DNA from: Bradyrhizobium viridifuturi
GTDB taxonomy: Bacteria > Pseudomonadota > Alphaproteobacteria > Rhizobiales > Xanthobacteraceae
Assembly: GCF_001238275.1 (NCBI RefSeq)
Contig: NZ_LGTB01000001.1
Span: 335,927 to 399,926 of the forward strand
Length of the DNA stretch: 64,000 nucleotides
Direction of reading: 5' to 3'
The position numbers and the translations under genes were made by a program. Position 1 is the stretch's first letter. Each line of letters begins with the position of its first letter. The notes below the pieces were generated by a model. The model was not told the DNA's origin and ran no database searches. It saw nothing but the letters and a program-made list of their open reading frames with translations. Shown in pieces: positions 46,144 to 54,701 of this stretch.

Positions 46144-46770
46144 ATGCGGATCGGCTTGGCGTCGTTTCGAAAGGTTGCCGCCGGACGTCTCGGTGACGGC
46201 GGCTTCTATGCCAGCCTGCTGCTGTCGTTGATCGCAATCGCCGGGATCGCCGCCTGGTTCATGCTCCCCGAGCCGAGCGACGCCGGAGATCAGGATACCT
46301 GGCCGGTGCCATCGGCCGCCATCCGCACCGCGCAGGATGTGCCGACCGGGGCGCAGCCGACCCAGGTCGCGAGGGAGGCGCTCGCCGCACCGGCCGATGA
46401 GCCGGCCACGGTCGGCGTCGCCACCGCCCAGCAGCCGGCCGAGGAGGCCAGACAGCCCGGCTCGGGCGCCGAACGATCGCCGCTGGACCGGGTGCGGATC
46501 GCCTCGCAATCGTGGCGCCGCGGCGGGCTGGGATCCAAGGTGCTGGTCACCCTGACGCTGCGCAACGCCAATGATTTTGCGGTCAAGGACATCGAGATCG
46601 CCTGCGCCTTCATCCGCCGCGACGGCAGCCCGATGACCGAGCGCAAGCGCCTGATTCCGGACACCATCGCCATGAAGAGCCGCAAGACCTATTCGCAGAT
46701 GCTCATCGGCTTCGTAAACGTTAACGCAAACAAGGCGAAATGCTCTGTCGTGACCGCCAGCCGCGCCTGA
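46144..46770 (+). CDS. Single-pass membrane protein with extracytoplasmic beta domain
   Basis: 208 residues. One membrane helix (FYASLLLSLIAIAGIAAWFML), an Ala/Pro/Gln-rich linker of about 70 residues, then a C-terminal beta domain (VLVTLTLRNANDFAVKDIEIACAFIR ... MKSRKTYSQMLIGFVN) resembling FxLYD/DUF-type sandwich domains. The ATG at 46144 was chosen; the in-frame ATG at 46024 adds 40 residues without a plausible leader. Function unknown. Confidence 0.65.
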   Translation: MRIGLASFRKVAAGRLGDGGFYASLLLSLIAIAGIAAWFMLPEPSDAGDQDTWPVPSAAIRTAQDVPTGAQPTQVAREALAAPADEPATVGVATAQQPAEEARQPGSGAERSPLDRVRIASQSWRRGGLGSKVLVTLTLRNANDFAVKDIEIACAFIRRDGSPMTERKRLIPDTIAMKSRKTYSQMLIGFVNVNANKAKCSVVTASRA

Positions 46771-46988
46771 AACCTGCATCTCGAAAAAGTGAGCGGGAAT
46801 TGACTTGCCGGGTGAACCGTAACGGCCAGGCAGGAACTAACTAATAAGCCGACCGTTAGAGAACGACCCGGAAGCGCGGGATGGCGTCTGTCCGGGTGAT
46901 CATGCGCAGACGATGAATTCGCCCGCGCGATGACTGTTGTCGTCGCGCAGAGATGAACCGCGCCCGTGGCGCGGGGGGAGCTACCAAG

Positions 46989-47522
46989 ATGCCTGTGGCG
47001 CGTTATTTCCTGTTCGTTGGTGGCGTGCTGCTCGCGCTGCTCTTCGTCGTCAACGCTATCGTGCCGCAGGAGGCGGTGGTTCCTGGCCAAAGCCAGACCA
47101 TCTCATCGCCGGGCGTCGACAAGACCATGGTCCGGATCAGGTCGACCCAGAAACTGCCGGAGCGGGTGGTCTATGATACCAACCTGCCGACCATCGTTCC
47201 GGCGCAGGTCAACGCGGTTGCCGCGGCGACCCCGGCGGCCGCCAGCGATGCCTCGGCGCAGGCCCGCGTTCGTGACACCTTCGCCCAGTTCATTCCGCCG
47301 GAGAAGGCTGACGCGCGCAAGGGCGCGATCGTGGCCGACGCCAAGCCGGCCGACCAGCCGCTGCAGGCCCAGCCGCAGGCACCGAAAAAGCACAAGGTTG
47401 CGCGTTACCATGCGCATCCCCAGCAGCCGATGCGGCTGGCCCAGCCCGGCATGTATCAGCCCTACCGGGTCGCACAGCAGCAGCCGCGCATGGGCTTCTT
47501 CGGCGGTTTCGGCACCTGGTAG
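46989..47522 (+). CDS. Membrane-anchored basic/proline-rich protein
   Basis: 177 residues. An N-terminal helix (YFLFVGGVLLALLFVVNAIV) anchors an extracytoplasmic part with VRIRSTQKLPERVVYDTN, an Ala/Gln/Pro-rich middle and a basic KKHKVARYHAHPQQ tail ending in GFFGGFGTW. SD GGGGGAG precedes the ATG at 46989. Same-strand neighbour of another single-pass protein, but over 200 bp apart. Function unknown. Confidence 0.68.
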   Translation: MPVARYFLFVGGVLLALLFVVNAIVPQEAVVPGQSQTISSPGVDKTMVRIRSTQKLPERVVYDTNLPTIVPAQVNAVAAATPAAASDASAQARVRDTFAQFIPPEKADARKGAIVADAKPADQPLQAQPQAPKKHKVARYHAHPQQPMRLAQPGMYQPYRVAQQQPRMGFFGGFGTW

Positions 47523-47553
47523 GCAGGGTCGCGCCGTAGCCGGCAACCGATAC

Positions 47554-47583
47554 GCCGCCGCAGATGCTTGCGGCGGCATTTTC
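47554..47583 (+). terminator. Rho-independent terminator
   Basis: Perfect 9-bp stem (47554-47562 with 47569-47577), 6-base loop, followed by ATTTTC. 31 bp after the stop at 47522. Confidence 0.82.
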
Positions 47584-47642
47584 ATGTCCGCGAGATCGGG
47601 CGGCAACCGGACGCAGACGGCCGTCCGGGCCGTTCACGCCGG

Positions 47643-48050
47643 TTAGCGCGGCAGGCGCGGAATCTTGTCGGCGAAGCCGTTGTAGCAGGTCAGCCGTTCG
47701 TCCTCTTCCTTCACGAACCGGCACTCGTTGACGCCCTTGGCGGGGGCGGCCTTCGGCTTGGGCTGCGGCTTGAAGATCTCGTCGTAGCACATCAGCCGCT
47801 CCTTGGTGGCGTCGTCGATGTCCTGACAGGCCTGGAGCTTCTGCGCGACCGATTGCGGCTTGCCGGGCGCTGCGGCCTTTTCGCCCTTCTTGGCCGCCGA
47901 CTTCTTGCCGACCTGGACCAGCGGCTTGTCGCCGACCATCGGCTGCGAGGTCGCCGCCGGCTTGTCGGCGGGCGCCGGGGCCGGAGTGGTGCCTTGGGCA
48001 AGCGCGGCAGCCGGGCAGAGGAGCGCCAGCGCGAGGATGATATGTCTCAT
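47643..48050 (-). CDS. Small exported Cys-rich protein
   Basis: 135 residues with a signal peptide (IILALALLCPAAALAQ), an Ala/Pro/Lys-rich linker and a C-terminal module with four Cys (LQACQDIDDATKERLMCYDEI and ECRFVKEEDERLTCYNGFAD) that look like two related disulfide-bonded helices. Such ACxxI...RLxCYD units occur in T6SS- and lysozyme-inhibitor-like periplasmic proteins, but no assignment is safe. Confidence 0.68.
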   Translation of the reverse strand: MRHIILALALLCPAAALAQGTTPAPAPADKPAATSQPMVGDKPLVQVGKKSAAKKGEKAAAPGKPQSVAQKLQACQDIDDATKERLMCYDEIFKPQPKPKAAPAKGVNECRFVKEEDERLTCYNGFADKIPRLPR

Positions 48051-48361
48051 GTTGAAAATGTCCGAAATGGCGTGATGACCGGAAGGATGGCGCCGGGGAT
48101 CGGAAAAGCCCGGCAAGTGCCGAGGCTTATCGCAAGTTCTGCCCGAATCCTACCCCCAGAGATGACCCGCCCGGCACCGATCCACCGGCAAAAGCAGGTC
48201 AGTTCGTCGCCGGTCCGACTGCAAACGAAGCGTGATTTGCCTTTGCCGGGCCGGGCGGCTATCACGGCGCCATCTGCGCGACTGGCGCTTGGATGGACCA
48301 CCATCGGGGAGCGCAGAGACTGAACGCCGCGCGCCTGGGCACCGCTTCGAACGGAGGTGCC
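48051..48361. other. Divergent intergenic region
   Basis: Between the exported Cys-rich gene (minus) and FolD (plus). Both promoters must be here. No repeat, ORF or clear consensus promoter was recognised. Confidence 0.4.
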
Positions 48362-49225
48362 ATGACGGCGAACATTCTTGATGGGCATGCACATGCCCAA
48401 ATTGTTATCGACAAGGTTGCGAGTGAACTGCACCGGCTGCCCCGCGCGCCGGGACTTGCGGTCGTGCTGGTTGGCTGTGACCCGGCGAGCCAGATCTATG
48501 TGCAGAGCAAGGTCAGGATGGCCGAGCGGCTCGGCCTGCGCGGCGAGGTCGAACGCCTGCCGGACGATGCCGGCGAGGCCGACCTGCTTGCCAGGATCGC
48601 GGCGCTGAATGCCCGCAACGATGTCGACGGCATCCTGATCCAGTTGCCGTTGCCGGCGCATATCGACGCCCTGCGGGTGATGGCCGCGGTCGATCCAGCC
48701 AAGGATGTCGACGGCCTGCATGCCCTCAACGCCGGCCGGCTGTTTCACGGCGACGATGCGCTGGTGCCGTGCACGCCGCTCGGTTGTCTCAGGCTGATCA
48801 AGTCGATCCGGCCGGATCTCACCGGTGCGCATGCCGTGGTGATCGGCAGCTCCAACATCGTCGGCAAGCCGATGGCCGCGCTGCTGCTGCAGGAGCACGC
48901 GACGGTGACGCAGACCCACATCCACACCCGCGGCATCAGCAGCATCTGCCGGCAGGCCGACATCCTGGTCAGCGCGGTGGGCAAGGCTGGCCTCGTGCGC
49001 GGCGACTGGATCAAGCCGCAGGCGATCGTGATCGACGTCGGCACCACGCGCGTCGCGAAGCCGGACGGCGGCTACGCGGTATGCGGCGACGTCTCGTTCG
49101 ACGAGGCGGTGCAGGTCGCGGGCGCGATCACGCCGGTGCCGCGCGGCGTCGGGCCGATGACGATCGCCTGCCTGATGGAGAACACCGTGAAAGCCGCCAA
49201 GGCGAGGACGGCCCGGCTGCAATAG
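48362..49225 (+). CDS. folD: Bifunctional methylenetetrahydrofolate dehydrogenase/cyclohydrolase FolD
   Basis: 287 residues. Interconverts 5,10-methylene-, methenyl- and 10-formyl-tetrahydrofolate with NADP. The catalytic Lys lies in YVQSKVRMAERLGL, then GILIQLPLPAHID, DVDGLHALNAGRL, PCTPLG and the nucleotide-binding VIGSSNIVGKPMA, and PVPRGVGPMTIACLMENT near the end. SD CGGAGG precedes the ATG. The order S-S-N in place of the usual R-S-x-I/V-V-G in the nucleotide loop (TGRS-type) is a mild variation and suggests a paralogue; the family call is firm. Confidence 0.92.
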   Translation: MTANILDGHAHAQIVIDKVASELHRLPRAPGLAVVLVGCDPASQIYVQSKVRMAERLGLRGEVERLPDDAGEADLLARIAALNARNDVDGILIQLPLPAHIDALRVMAAVDPAKDVDGLHALNAGRLFHGDDALVPCTPLGCLRLIKSIRPDLTGAHAVVIGSSNIVGKPMAALLLQEHATVTQTHIHTRGISSICRQADILVSAVGKAGLVRGDWIKPQAIVIDVGTTRVAKPDGGYAVCGDVSFDEAVQVAGAITPVPRGVGPMTIACLMENTVKAAKARTARLQ

Positions 49226-49244
49226 CGCAGAACGCTGAGGGCTA

Positions 49245-49272
49245 GGCGCGAGCGGCGGAGGTCGCTCGCGCC
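49245..49272. terminator. Hairpin after folD
   Basis: Perfect 10-bp stem (49245-49254 with 49263-49272), 8-base loop, 20 bp past the stop. No U-run. Confidence 0.5.
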
Positions 49273-49353
49273 CGTGCGCGAAGATCATGACCTCGGAGGT
49301 AATGGAAAGCCCGCAGCGTTCGGCTATCGTCATGCGACAGACGGAGGCGCGCG

Positions 49354-49806
49354 ATGCTCTATGCGGAAGATCTCACCGAGGGCCAGACATTCAAGCTCGG
49401 GACCTACACGATCGGCGAGGCGGAGATTCTGGAGTTCGCGGGGAAGTATGATCCGGTGCCGATCCATACCGATCCCGTGGCCGCTGCGGTGGGCCCGTTC
49501 GGCGGCCTGATCGCAAGCGGTTTCAACACCATCGCGATCTATCAGCGGCTCGTCGTGGAGGCGATCTGGAGCAAGGTAGCGGGCATCGTCGGGCGGAGCT
49601 TCGAGATCCGCCTGCCGGCTCCGGTCCGCCCGGGCGCCACGCTGACGGGCCAATCCCAGATCCAGAGGATCACGATCAGGCCGGAGCGGCGCGACGCGGT
49701 CGTGATCTTCAAGACCGAGCTCGTCAATGACGAGCAGCGTCCCGTGCTCGTCCTCGTGCTCGATGCGCTGATCCACATGCGCCCCGTGGAGCAGGCGCGG
49801 ACATAG
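49354..49806 (+). CDS. MaoC-like dehydratase (single hot dog)
   Basis: 150 residues, one hot-dog domain: LGTYTIGEAEILEFAGKYDPVPIHTDPVAAAVGPFGGLIASGF holds the hydratase-type Asp and His, followed by VGRSFEIRLPAPVRPGATLTG. Unlike the two-domain MaoC at 34442, it is a short stand-alone acyl dehydratase. Follows folD on the same strand after a hairpin. Substrate unknown. Confidence 0.85.
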   Translation: MLYAEDLTEGQTFKLGTYTIGEAEILEFAGKYDPVPIHTDPVAAAVGPFGGLIASGFNTIAIYQRLVVEAIWSKVAGIVGRSFEIRLPAPVRPGATLTGQSQIQRITIRPERRDAVVIFKTELVNDEQRPVLVLVLDALIHMRPVEQART

Positions 49807-49968
49807 GCTCAGCGCGGACCGTTGGTCGTTCGATCTGGTCCTAGCGCAATGCCGCGGCTAGTATGGCGGGCCTGCGGCGGAACTGCAGCGCATCAATGAC
49901 GTCGTCCTTGATAAGGCCGCGCAGCAAGTTCGCCGATGTGGTGCAGGGCGGATGGTGCCGACGTGAAA

Positions 49969-50508
49969 CGCAGCAAGCAGACGCGTGGCGGGATCGAGGC
50001 CAAGCAGCGCAAGGCCGAGGAGTGGCGTCACACGCTGGCTCAACGCGCGGCCGAGCGCCAGCGCCTGCGTGACTACAAGATTGCGCTGGCGCGCGACGAG
50101 GTTCCGGTGGTGACCAGCCAGCTCGCGCCCTCGAACAGCTTTTCGATTCCGGATTTCGTCGAACGCGGAACCTATCGGCCGGAGCCTTTCGTCTGCAAGG
50201 ATTGCGGCGTTGCCGAGGTCTGGACGCCGCTACAGCAGAAATGGTGGTACGAGACCGCGAAGGGCGACGTGTTCACCAAGGCCGTGCGCTGTCGCGCCTG
50301 TCGCACCAGGCAGCGCGTGCGCAAATCCGCTGCGCGCCGCGTGCATCTGGAAGGCTCGCCAGGAAGAAGCCTTCCGCCTCATCATGAGCGGGCGCGCGTG
50401 GCGTCACGCCGCTACTTCACACAGCGATGGATGTGGAACCCCGCGCGCGGGCGGTCAATGCGTCGCGCGTGCGGAACGTTTCGTTGCCTGATCGGTTCGA
50501 GACCTTGA
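49969..50508 (+). CDS. Zinc-ribbon protein (zf-trcl type), C-terminus probably frameshifted
   Basis: Lysine/arginine-rich N-terminus (KRSKQTRGGIEAKQRKAEEWRHT), then a zinc ribbon: FVCKDCGVAEVW, WWYETAKGDVFTKAVRCRACR. The GTG at 49969 opens the conserved part. The open frame runs to 50508, but after RRVHLEG it becomes arginine-rich. Adding one G at about 50354 gives HLEGLARKKPSASS and a stop at 50385-50387, a more natural end. Nucleic-acid or protein binding is inferred from the ribbon. Confidence 0.65.
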   Translation, partial: RSKQTRGGIEAKQRKAEEWRHTLAQRAAERQRLRDYKIALARDEVPVVTSQLAPSNSFSIPDFVERGTYRPEPFVCKDCGVAEVWTPLQQKWWYETAKGDVFTKAVRCRACRTRQRVRKSAARRVHLEGSPGRSLPPHHERARVASRRYFTQRWMWNPARGRSMRRACGTFRCLIGSRP

Positions 50509-50597
50509 AGCCCCCGGCGAGGGGTGCGGGCGGGGAGGAACCAGCCAAGGAAAACCCGACAAGGACTACGGCCGGAACCAACGAGAAGGAGCAGCGG

Positions 50598-50891
50598 ATG
50601 AAGCTTAATTCCACGCAAGTCAAGCAGACCATGACGCAACTGAACGCCCAGGTGCTTCCGGACGATCATCCGGCGGTGGCGCAGCTGAACAGCGTGTTTG
50701 GCGAGCACACATTCTTCGTCGACACCAGCGGACTGAAGGTCCTCGAACCCGCGCAGAGTTCCGACATGGCGGGACAAACCGGCGAGGTAGTGAGCCTTGC
50801 CGAATGGAGCGATCCGGAGCTGACCTCGCTGCGGCCGCACGAGCCCGAGCCGACCGGCGTGCTCATCACGCTTGAACCCAGCAAACACTAA
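50598..50891 (+). CDS. Small uncharacterised protein
   Basis: 97 residues starting MKLNSTQVKQTMTQLNAQVLP, with AGAAGGAG upstream. It contains DDHPAVAQLNSVFGEHTFFVDTSGLKVLE and an acidic tail. Short hydrophilic proteins with this LNSVFGEHTFF pattern occur in rhizobia. Longer upstream starts (50427) would overlap the zinc-ribbon frame and lack a ribosome site. Function unknown. Confidence 0.7.
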   Translation: MKLNSTQVKQTMTQLNAQVLPDDHPAVAQLNSVFGEHTFFVDTSGLKVLEPAQSSDMAGQTGEVVSLAEWSDPELTSLRPHEPEPTGVLITLEPSKH

Positions 50892-51031
50892 GTGAGACAA
50901 CGATCGACGATCGGCCCTCTTGATGGCGACAGTCTCCAACGTCACCTCAAGAGGTGCCGAAAGTCACATGGCAAATCAGTTCTGCCTGCGTATGCATCGT
51001 TCGAGATGGGTATCCAGGCGGTGAGGGGCAG

Positions 51032-51403
51032 ATGGGGATCGTGCGGCGCTGGAGCTCTGACGAGGACGAGAAGCTCAGAGAACTCGCCAGGGCCGGCAAG
51101 AACGCTCTCGAGATCAGCAACGAACTGACCCGCAGCGCTTCGGCGGTGCGGCGGCGAGCCGAGGTCCTGTCGGTCCTCATCATGGCGAAGGCATTTCGCG
51201 CGCGCCCGTCGCACGTCGCCACCCATCTCGAAAGAGTAGCGATCGACGCGATTCGAAACCGCCGCTCGTTTCCTGCGGGCGTCGGCCCGAGCACCATTGC
51301 CGGAATGATCGACAAGGGCTGGATCGTCCCGGAGCTGGGGCGGCGCTATCGCGTCACCGATGCCGGCGTGGAGGCGGTGCGGGCCAAGATCCCGAGTGGG
51401 TGA
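51032..51403 (+). CDS. HTH (SANT/Myb-like) DNA-binding protein
   Basis: 123 residues. RRWSSDEDEKLRELARAGKNALEIS followed by SASAVRRRAEVL is a helix-turn-helix with the spaced Trp and basic recognition helix of small rhizobial SANT-like proteins. The C-terminal half (VGPSTIAGMIDKGWIVPELGRRYRVTDAG) looks like a winged-helix remnant. The ATG at 51032 has GAGGGG upstream; an in-frame GTG at 50954 gives a Cys-rich extension that is unlikely. Its stop overlaps the methyltransferase start. Confidence 0.68.
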   Translation: MGIVRRWSSDEDEKLRELARAGKNALEISNELTRSASAVRRRAEVLSVLIMAKAFRARPSHVATHLERVAIDAIRNRRSFPAGVGPSTIAGMIDKGWIVPELGRRYRVTDAGVEAVRAKIPSG

Positions 51404-52329
51404 AGGCAGCGCGGCAACGGTTCGTGACAGCGGAACTATTTGAGGCCAATTGCAAGATTTTGCGCCCGAGACGGATGTCCTATCCGTTCAATCATCGGAG
51501 GCGCGACGACCTGGGTCTCCGCGTCTCACTCCAGCCGTACGTGATTGCGCCGATGCTCACCGCCCAGTTTGCTCCAGCCGACCGGTACCAGCGTTTCGCC
51601 GATCTTGCGCCGTTTGTCCGCGAGGCGATCGGCATCATCGCAGCACTGACCCCGGCTCAACGTCTGGACGTGGAATTCCTCGAACGGGAGTTCATCCCTG
51701 CGCTGGGCCTCAACGACGAGCTGCTGCGTGAGCAGCCGCCGGAGCTTGCGCCGTATTTCGGCAGAGGTCTTCACCTCTGGCAGTATCCGAACCAGCTCGC
51801 GCCGTATCTGGCCTGGCTTGCGCGCAACGCGTCCGGCATTGCCTCCTACATGGAAATCGGCTGCCGTTGGGGCGGCATGTTCATTCTGGTGACGGAGTGG
51901 CTCAGGACCAGCGGTGCCGACCTCAAGACCGTGATCGCGCTCGATCCGATCGCGCCAACGCCGTTCATCTCGACCTATTTCGATCTGCTGCAGCAGCAGG
52001 GTGGCATCGAGCCGATCTACGTGCAGGACTTTTCAACCTCACCGCTGGTCGCGGCGCATGTCGAGCAGCTGAAGCCCGATTTCGTCTTCATCGACGGGGA
52101 TCACAGCCTGCGCGGCGCGATGCTGGATCATTTGCTGGTGCGCTCGCACGCCAGGATCATCGTGCATCATGACATCCATTCCCAGGCTTGCCCGGATACG
52201 ACGCTGCTCTGGACGGCACTGAAGCAATTCGAAGCGCCAGGCTTCGACACGTTCGAGTTCACCAGCCAGTATCCGTCCGTCAACGGCGCCTTCCTCGGCA
52301 TCGGCGCGATGAAGCGGCGGTCCGCGTAA
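51400..52329 (+). CDS. SAM-dependent methyltransferase (Methyltransf_24-like)
   Basis: 309 residues. Motif I is SYMEIGCRWGGMFI, motif II region IALDPIAP, and PDFVFIDGDHSLRGAMLDHL is the characteristic post-motif of the Methyltransf_24 group. The N-terminal 130 residues are helical and of unknown role. The GTG at 51400 overlaps the upstream stop (GTGA). An in-frame ATG at 51475 is an alternative start. Acceptor unknown; small molecule or glycan precursor likely. Confidence 0.78.
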   Translation: MKAARQRFVTAELFEANCKILRPRRMSYPFNHRRRDDLGLRVSLQPYVIAPMLTAQFAPADRYQRFADLAPFVREAIGIIAALTPAQRLDVEFLEREFIPALGLNDELLREQPPELAPYFGRGLHLWQYPNQLAPYLAWLARNASGIASYMEIGCRWGGMFILVTEWLRTSGADLKTVIALDPIAPTPFISTYFDLLQQQGGIEPIYVQDFSTSPLVAAHVEQLKPDFVFIDGDHSLRGAMLDHLLVRSHARIIVHHDIHSQACPDTTLLWTALKQFEAPGFDTFEFTSQYPSVNGAFLGIGAMKRRSA

Positions 52330-52344
52330 GGACCACCGCCGCCT

Positions 52345-52359
52345 GCCCGGAAGCCGGGC
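52345..52359. terminator. Short hairpin between convergent genes
   Basis: 6-bp stem GCCCGG/CCGGGC with AAG loop between stops at 52329 and 52368. Weak. Confidence 0.4.
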
Positions 52360-52367
52360 GATGCCAG

Positions 52368-53531
52368 CTACGACGTTGCAATGCCGGGCTCGGTGTGCGG
52401 CCGCTCGCCCAGGTTCAGCCTGCTCTTGTCGCCGCCAGCCCAGGCCAGTGTCTTCGGGTCCATCACGCGGAACCAGAGCGGCGGGATCGCGGCAAGGCCG
52501 AACATGCCGGTGTAGCCGTTCGGCAGCCGCGGGATGTCGTCGAAATCACGCAGCGACTGGTAGGGGCGCATCGGGTTGGCGTGGTGATCCGAGTGACGTT
52601 GCAGATGGAACGTCATCAGGTTCGAGACGATGTGGTTGGTGTTCCAGGAGTGGCGCGGCTCGACCGCTTGGTAGCGGCCGTTCGGCAGCTTTTCGCGCAA
52701 CAGGCCGTAGTGCTCGACATAGTTGGCCTGGGTCAGCGCGTACCAACCGAGGAAATGGTGCGCGACGATGAACGGCGCGACCTTCCAGCCGAACAACGCA
52801 ATCAGGATGGCGGCGACGACGAGCGTCAGCGCAAAGCCCTGCAGGATCTCGTTGTTGACCGACCAGACCGGCTCGCCGCGACGGGTCAGCCGCTCGGCCT
52901 CGTTGCGCCAGCCGCGCTTGAAGGCGCCCGGCAGTTCGCGCGTTGCGAACGCATAGATCGATTCACCGAAGCGGGCGGAGGCGGGATCCTCCGGCGTTGC
53001 GACCCAGGTGTGGTGGCCGCGATTGTGCTCGACACGGAAATGGGCGTAACCCACCGCGCAATTGGCGAGCATGCCGAAGAAGATGTTGAGCCGATCAGGC
53101 TTGTGGCCGAGCTCGTGCCCGATCAGCAGCGCGCCGCCATTGATGGTGCCGACGCCGAGCAGCAGGGCGAGGTAGGACCACCATGGCAGCTCTTGCGTGC
53201 CGAAGAAGGCGATCAGCGCGACGTAGTTGATCCAGGGAAACACCACGGTGATGCGCGCTAGTCGCAGGTAATACGGATCGGCCTCCATCGCCGCGACCAC
53301 CTCCGCCGGCGGATTGTGGGTGTCTTCGCCGATCAGGACGTCGAGCAGCGGGATCAGGATGAAGATGAAGACGAAGGGGATCAGCGTCACCAGCGGATTA
53401 TGCGTCCGCAGGAACAGCCAATAGGACAGCAGCGGGATCAGCGGCGGGATGAACGAGAGCATCCACAGATAGCGCTTGCCGTCCTTGTAGGTGATGGTTT
53501 CGCCAGCGGCATTGGTGCCCGTGAAGATCAT
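52368..53531 (-). CDS. alkB: Alkane 1-monooxygenase (AlkB family)
   Basis: 387 residues, integral-membrane diiron hydroxylase that oxidises terminal methyl groups of medium-chain alkanes. Histidine boxes are HELGHK, EHNRGHH and QRHSDHH, plus the AlkB signature NYVEHYGLLRE. About six helices. SD GGAGGG precedes the ATG at 53531; a longer frame would reach into the divergent regulator's promoter. No rubredoxin gene is adjacent. The divergent AraC-type gene is the likely regulator. Confidence 0.93.
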   Translation of the reverse strand: MIFTGTNAAGETITYKDGKRYLWMLSFIPPLIPLLSYWLFLRTHNPLVTLIPFVFIFILIPLLDVLIGEDTHNPPAEVVAAMEADPYYLRLARITVVFPWINYVALIAFFGTQELPWWSYLALLLGVGTINGGALLIGHELGHKPDRLNIFFGMLANCAVGYAHFRVEHNRGHHTWVATPEDPASARFGESIYAFATRELPGAFKRGWRNEAERLTRRGEPVWSVNNEILQGFALTLVVAAILIALFGWKVAPFIVAHHFLGWYALTQANYVEHYGLLREKLPNGRYQAVEPRHSWNTNHIVSNLMTFHLQRHSDHHANPMRPYQSLRDFDDIPRLPNGYTGMFGLAAIPPLWFRVMDPKTLAWAGGDKSRLNLGERPHTEPGIATS

Positions 53532-53690
53532 CGCATTCCCTCCAGCTGCTCTTTCGAGGCGGCATTCACCGTTGTTGTGCTGAGGATGCCGCGAGGCGGG
53601 CCTGCGCCGCCAGTTCCCAATAGGCCAATTTTGTGGCATTTTGCGCCAAACCATTTGGCTGGACGCACGCGCGGGAGGGGCGCCAACGCC

Positions 53691-54701
53691 ATGCAGGAAT
53701 CGGAGGCGGACACGCTTCGCGTGCCGGTGTCCGCGAGCTATGCGCGGGCGCTGGTGCGGGCGTTCGGCAAGACGCGGGGCGAGCGCGACGAGCTGCTCGA
53801 GGGCACCGGCGTCGACCAGGACCTGCTCGAGCAACCGGGCGCCTACATGCCGGTCTCTGCGCTGGTGATGTTGGCCGCCAACATCACCCGTGCCCATGGC
53901 GAGCTGTGGCCGTTGTCGGCCGCGGCGGTCTGGTCGACATCACTGCAAGGGGCGCTCGATGTCGCGACCAGGACGGCACCGACCATCGCGGATGCGATGA
54001 ACATCGGCGCGCGCTTCGGATCGACCCGCGCGCCCTTCATCCGCAACCGGTTGCGCAAGGCCGCGCGCTCGGCCCAGATTGAGATCGCACCCGCGGTGCC
54101 CATGGAAGGCGTGTTGTGGCGCGCTGTGGCGTTGGCCGTCAGTCTCAATATCCACGCAACCTATGTGCAGCTGCTCGAGGATGCGATCGGACAGGCGACG
54201 TTGCAATTTCCCTGGCCGCCGCCCGAAGGCGCAGAGCGGCTGGCGCAGCACTATTCCTGCGCCGTGAAGTTCAACGCGGCCGCCTTCGTCTTCGATGTAC
54301 CGAACGCTCTGTGCGCGCGGCCGTCGCCGTTTGCCGATCCGGAATTGCACGCCAAGGCGATCGAAGCCCTCGAGGCGGTCGAGAAGCCGCGTTCAGATAC
54401 TGCGGCGCTGGCGCGGATGGTCGAAAGCCTGATCGCGGCACGGCTGCCGCATCGCCTCGGCGAAGAGGAAGCCGCGCGCCTGGTCGGCACCTCGCGGCGG
54501 ACGCTGGTGCGGCGGCTGGCCGAGGCGGGCTGCGCATTCCGGCCGCTGCTCGACGGCGTGCTGCGCGAGCGCGCGCGGACCATGCTCGCGGATGGCACGC
54601 GCTCGCGCGACGAGATGGCGGCCGCGCTCGGCTATACCGATGCGACGAGCTTCAGCCGCGCCTGCCGGCGCTGGTTTGGCGAGAGGGGAATGCGGGGCTA
54701 G
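53691..54701 (+). CDS. AraC-family transcription regulator (AraC_binding_2/Arabinose_bd type)
   Basis: 336 residues. The N-terminal 190 residues form the Arabinose_bd-like ligand domain (YARALVRAFGKTRGERDELLEGTGVD). Two C-terminal HTH units follow: LGEEEAARLVGTSRRTLVRRLAEAG and EMAAALGYTDATSFSRACRRWFG. SD GGGAGGGG lies upstream of the ATG at 53691. Divergent from alkB with 159 bp between starts, so control of alkane oxidation is likely. Confidence 0.9.
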   Translation: MQESEADTLRVPVSASYARALVRAFGKTRGERDELLEGTGVDQDLLEQPGAYMPVSALVMLAANITRAHGELWPLSAAAVWSTSLQGALDVATRTAPTIADAMNIGARFGSTRAPFIRNRLRKAARSAQIEIAPAVPMEGVLWRAVALAVSLNIHATYVQLLEDAIGQATLQFPWPPPEGAERLAQHYSCAVKFNAAAFVFDVPNALCARPSPFADPELHAKAIEALEAVEKPRSDTAALARMVESLIAARLPHRLGEEEAARLVGTSRRTLVRRLAEAGCAFRPLLDGVLRERARTMLADGTRSRDEMAAALGYTDATSFSRACRRWFGERGMRG

